6,760 bases of DNA from an uncultured Acetatifactor sp. (lineage in GTDB: Bacteria; Bacillota; Clostridia; Lachnospirales; Lachnospiraceae): NCBI GenBank assembly GCA_910585015.1, contig CAJUCT010000099.1, positions 1 to 6,760 of the forward strand, in the 5' to 3' direction. The notes under the pieces are model-generated. The model did not search any database. It saw only the letters and a list, made by a program, of their open reading frames with translations, and was not told the DNA's origin. Shown here one piece after another: positions 5,445 through 6,760 of the stretch. The translations under genes were made by a program, and so were the position numbers. Position 1 is the stretch's first letter, and every line of letters starts with the position of its first letter.

Positions 5445-5975
5445 GTGATTTCATTACATGAGATAGGTTTTTCCAATCGGAATTTTTGGGTGGGTTACAT
5501 GGCAACTTCTTTCCCGACTGCTTTGGAGGAAGAAACAGATATGTCATTAACCGAACTCATGGTAGAAAACGGAATGTGTGATACAAGTTGGTGGGACAAT
5601 TTTACAAAATATTATGATGGAGTTTTAGAAGAATCAGACGGTTATGTTGATGAACCGGAAACACTTATTTGCGAACTTGCTCCTACTCAAACCTTAAAAA
5701 TCGAATTTCATCCGGGAGATACAGTATATTCCATCAATGATAAACAAATTGCTTGCACGGGCGGGCATTACGATATTCAAGTAATTCCATTCAAAGAATT
5801 ATTGAACACTATAAAGGATAGACAAATATTTCTTTTGTTGTTGCCTTTAGCGGTTATCGACAATCAAAATAAAGATGAAGCAACACAAATCATATCAAAT
5901 GTTTTGCAGGAAATCTTTGATAAACACTTGTGTAGTCAATATGCAGGTTGTATTGTAACTGGCTTAATGTCATAA
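5445..5975 (+). CDS. Putative polymorphic-toxin immunity protein (Imm19-like, tentative)
   Basis: The 176-residue protein has no signal peptide or clear membrane helix and should act in the cytoplasm. It begins at GTG 5445 (VISLHEIGFSNRNFWVGYMA). Visible landmarks are FWVGY (14-18), TSWWDNF (47-53), the central IEFHPGDTVYSINDKQIACTG (86-106) with HYDI close behind, and a hydrophobic stretch FLLLLPLAVIDN (129-140). The HPGDT-Y-INDK--CTG pattern recalls single-domain immunity proteins of contact-dependent polymorphic toxin systems, and I think of the Imm19 family in particular, but I could not compare it with a profile. Immunity proteins bind and block one cognate toxin. No toxin gene is visible in the window, so it would be an orphan that protects against a neighbour's toxin (inference). 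It is AT-rich like the two genes before it and is followed within 25 bases by a terminator. The ORF is secure; the family is tentative. Confidence 0.6.
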   Translation: MISLHEIGFSNRNFWVGYMATSFPTALEEETDMSLTELMVENGMCDTSWWDNFTKYYDGVLEESDGYVDEPETLICELAPTQTLKIEFHPGDTVYSINDKQIACTGGHYDIQVIPFKELLNTIKDRQIFLLLLPLAVIDNQNKDEATQIISNVLQEIFDKHLCSQYAGCIVTGLMS

Positions 5976-5981
5976 TGACAA

Positions 5982-6001
5982 CTTCCAGTTTATTCTGGAA
6001 G
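5982..6001 (+). other. Hairpin overlapping the following terminator
   Basis: CTTCCAG (5982-5988) and CTGGAAG (5995-6001) pair over 7 bases with a TTTATT loop. The right arm shares GAAG (5998-6001) with the left arm of the terminator stem, so the two helices cannot both form completely. It may be a simple stacked 3'-end structure or an alternative fold that weakens the terminator. Confidence 0.5.
5983..5994 (+). repeat. 12-bp direct repeat TTCCAGTTTATT, right copy
   Basis: This second copy of TTCCAGTTTATT lies just after the immunity-like gene; its partner is at 5384-5395. Here it forms the left arm and loop of the 5982-6001 hairpin. Confidence 0.6.
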
Positions 6002-6029
6002 CCGGAGAATAGAGAACCGGCTTCTTTTT
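5998..6029 (+). terminator. Intrinsic terminator of the AT-rich operon
   Basis: GAAGCCGG (5998-6005) pairs with CCGGCTTC (6017-6024) in an 8-base perfect GC-rich stem with an 11-base loop, followed directly by TTTTT. It lies 22 bases after the immunity-like stop and ends plus-strand transcription before the opposing recombinase gene. Confidence 0.88.
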
Positions 6030-6040
6030 CCTATGCAGGC

Positions 6041-6075
6041 AAAAAGAAAACCCTTCCCCCGGATAGAGAGAAGGG
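6041..6075 (-). terminator. Intrinsic terminator of the recombinase gene
   Basis: On the minus strand CCCTTC (complement of 6070-6075) pairs with GAAGGG (complement of 6051-6056), followed by TTTTCTTTTT (6041-6050). It lies 9 bases after the recombinase stop and faces the plus-strand terminator at 5998-6029, as expected between convergent genes. The stem is 6 base pairs with a 13-base loop, so it is weaker than its neighbour. Confidence 0.7.
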
Positions 6076-6084
6076 CATATGCCA

Positions 6085-6723
6085 TTATTCTGTTACCGCC
6101 GGTATCTCCCCGACAAAGTTATAAATGATTTTGATTTCCTGAAATTTCTCCCCGTCAACCTTTTTCACCTCCCCCACCAGAATCCGGCTGATAAGGCGGT
6201 TTAAGATACCCTCGTCCAATTCCTGTATCGTGGCATACTGCCGGATTTCACGGATAAAGGTGCGGACATCGCTTTCCTGCTCATTGGAACGGCGCAAGGA
6301 GAGGGTCAATTCTTTTAGCTGCTTCTGGTTTTCCTCCTGTTCCCGCTCCATTGCCGCCGTCAGCTTCACAAACCGCTGCTCGGACAGGATTCCCTTTGCC
6401 TTGTCGGTATACAGGTTCAAAAACATATCGTCAATCTCCCGGTTCCTTGCTTCCAGCCGTTCCCGCTCCTTCTCCATCTCCGAAGCGTCCGCCAGATACC
6501 GCCGCTCCATGCGGCTGCTAATCCGCTGGTAGAACGATTCCACGTCTTTCAACGCCATTGCCGCAAGTTCCTGAATATCCTTCAATACAAGGTTATATAA
6601 ATCCCTTGCTTCCACTTTGTGGCTGGTGCAGGCGTTTTTTCCCAGCCGGTTATAGGTCTGGCAGATATAATACGCCTTGTCTATCGGCTCCCGTTCCTCG
6701 CCGGTAAATATTGATTTGCACTT
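6085..6723 (-). pseudogene. Large serine recombinase (TnpX/TndX-like), C-terminal part, frame broken upstream
   Basis: The open frame gives 212 residues from the C-terminal half of a large serine recombinase, the enzyme that excises and integrates Tn4451/Tn5397-type elements. Seen in order are a zinc-ribbon-like remnant (YYICQTYNRLGKNACTSHKV, residues 18-37), a long charged coiled-coil region (about 62-145), and a DUF4368-like end (about 140-206) with ILNRLISRILVGE and EIKIIYNFVGEI. The catalytic serine domain and DNA-binding recombinase domain would lie beyond the window. Going upstream, the frame meets TGA at 6724-6726, while a neighbouring frame stays open to the window edge (ending PRPGGDVK). 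This means a one-base frameshift or a junction with other DNA. The first Cys-x-x-Cys of the zinc ribbon is not visible, which favours real damage. The only start codon inside the open frame, GTG 6615, has no good ribosome binding site. The family is clear; the active site cannot be checked. Confidence 0.8.
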
Positions 6724-6760
6724 TCACATCACCGCCTGGACGCGGATTATTATCACCGGA

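Noticed and set aside
5201..5476. Minus-strand 91-codon ORF across the small membrane protein
   Set aside because: It overlaps two better-supported plus-strand starts and has no ribosome site or recognisable domain.
5417..5485. Direct repeat AATCGGAATTT (5417-5427 and 5475-5485)
   Set aside because: An 11-base AT-rich match split between untranslated and coding sequence is likely chance; no further similarity surrounds the copies.
6230..6532. Plus-strand Ser/Arg-rich ORF opposite the recombinase
   Set aside because: It is the shadow of the recombinase coiled-coil region, whose Glu/Arg-rich codons give Ser/Phe/Arg-rich complements.

Overview
The window looks like a mosaic accessory region from a Gram-positive gut anaerobe of the Clostridia, most likely Lachnospiraceae-like. 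The clues are a Maff2-type small membrane protein, the C-terminal end of a TraG/VirD4-type coupling protein, a BspA-like leucine-rich-repeat surface protein with a VPKTG motif, a large serine recombinase with a DUF4368-like end, and AGGAGG-type ribosome binding sites. The species assignment is an inference; no 16S or housekeeping gene is present.

Layout. (1) Positions 1-4494, minus strand, GC-rich: a fragment of an integrative conjugative element. In transcription order it holds the last ~80 codons of a traG/virD4-like gene (its 5' part is gone), a 1269-residue secreted and membrane-anchored LRR protein, a short basic ORF of unknown function, and a Maff2-like pilin-sized membrane protein that loses its expected C-terminal half at about position 47. 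(2) Positions ~4495-6030, plus strand, clearly AT-rich: a GNAT acetyltransferase, a 74-residue two-helix membrane protein and a 176-residue protein resembling immunity proteins of polymorphic toxin systems. These run in one direction and end at a strong intrinsic terminator. (3) Positions ~6041-6760, minus strand, GC-rich again: the 3' part of a large serine recombinase, with its own terminator facing the previous one. Its frame is broken by a TGA at 6724-6726 near the window edge.

How the parts fit. The coupling protein and Maff2 are normally neighbours in the transfer module of Clostridia conjugative elements. Here the LRR protein gene sits between them with only 25 bases to the traG stop, so it appears built into the transfer operon and may act at the cell surface during mating or host attachment (inference). 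The base-composition change exactly where traG homology stops, together with a broken recombinase gene on the far side, suggests that the AT-rich block was inserted into, or recombined with, a conjugative element that has since decayed. The immunity-like gene has no toxin partner in the window and is probably an orphan protective gene.

The strongest observations are the embedded LRR gene, its unusual C-terminus (VPKTGD, then a spacer, a membrane helix and a ~111-residue cytoplasmic tail), its 17-unit PKPTEE stalk, and the junctions that truncate traG, maff2 and the recombinase.
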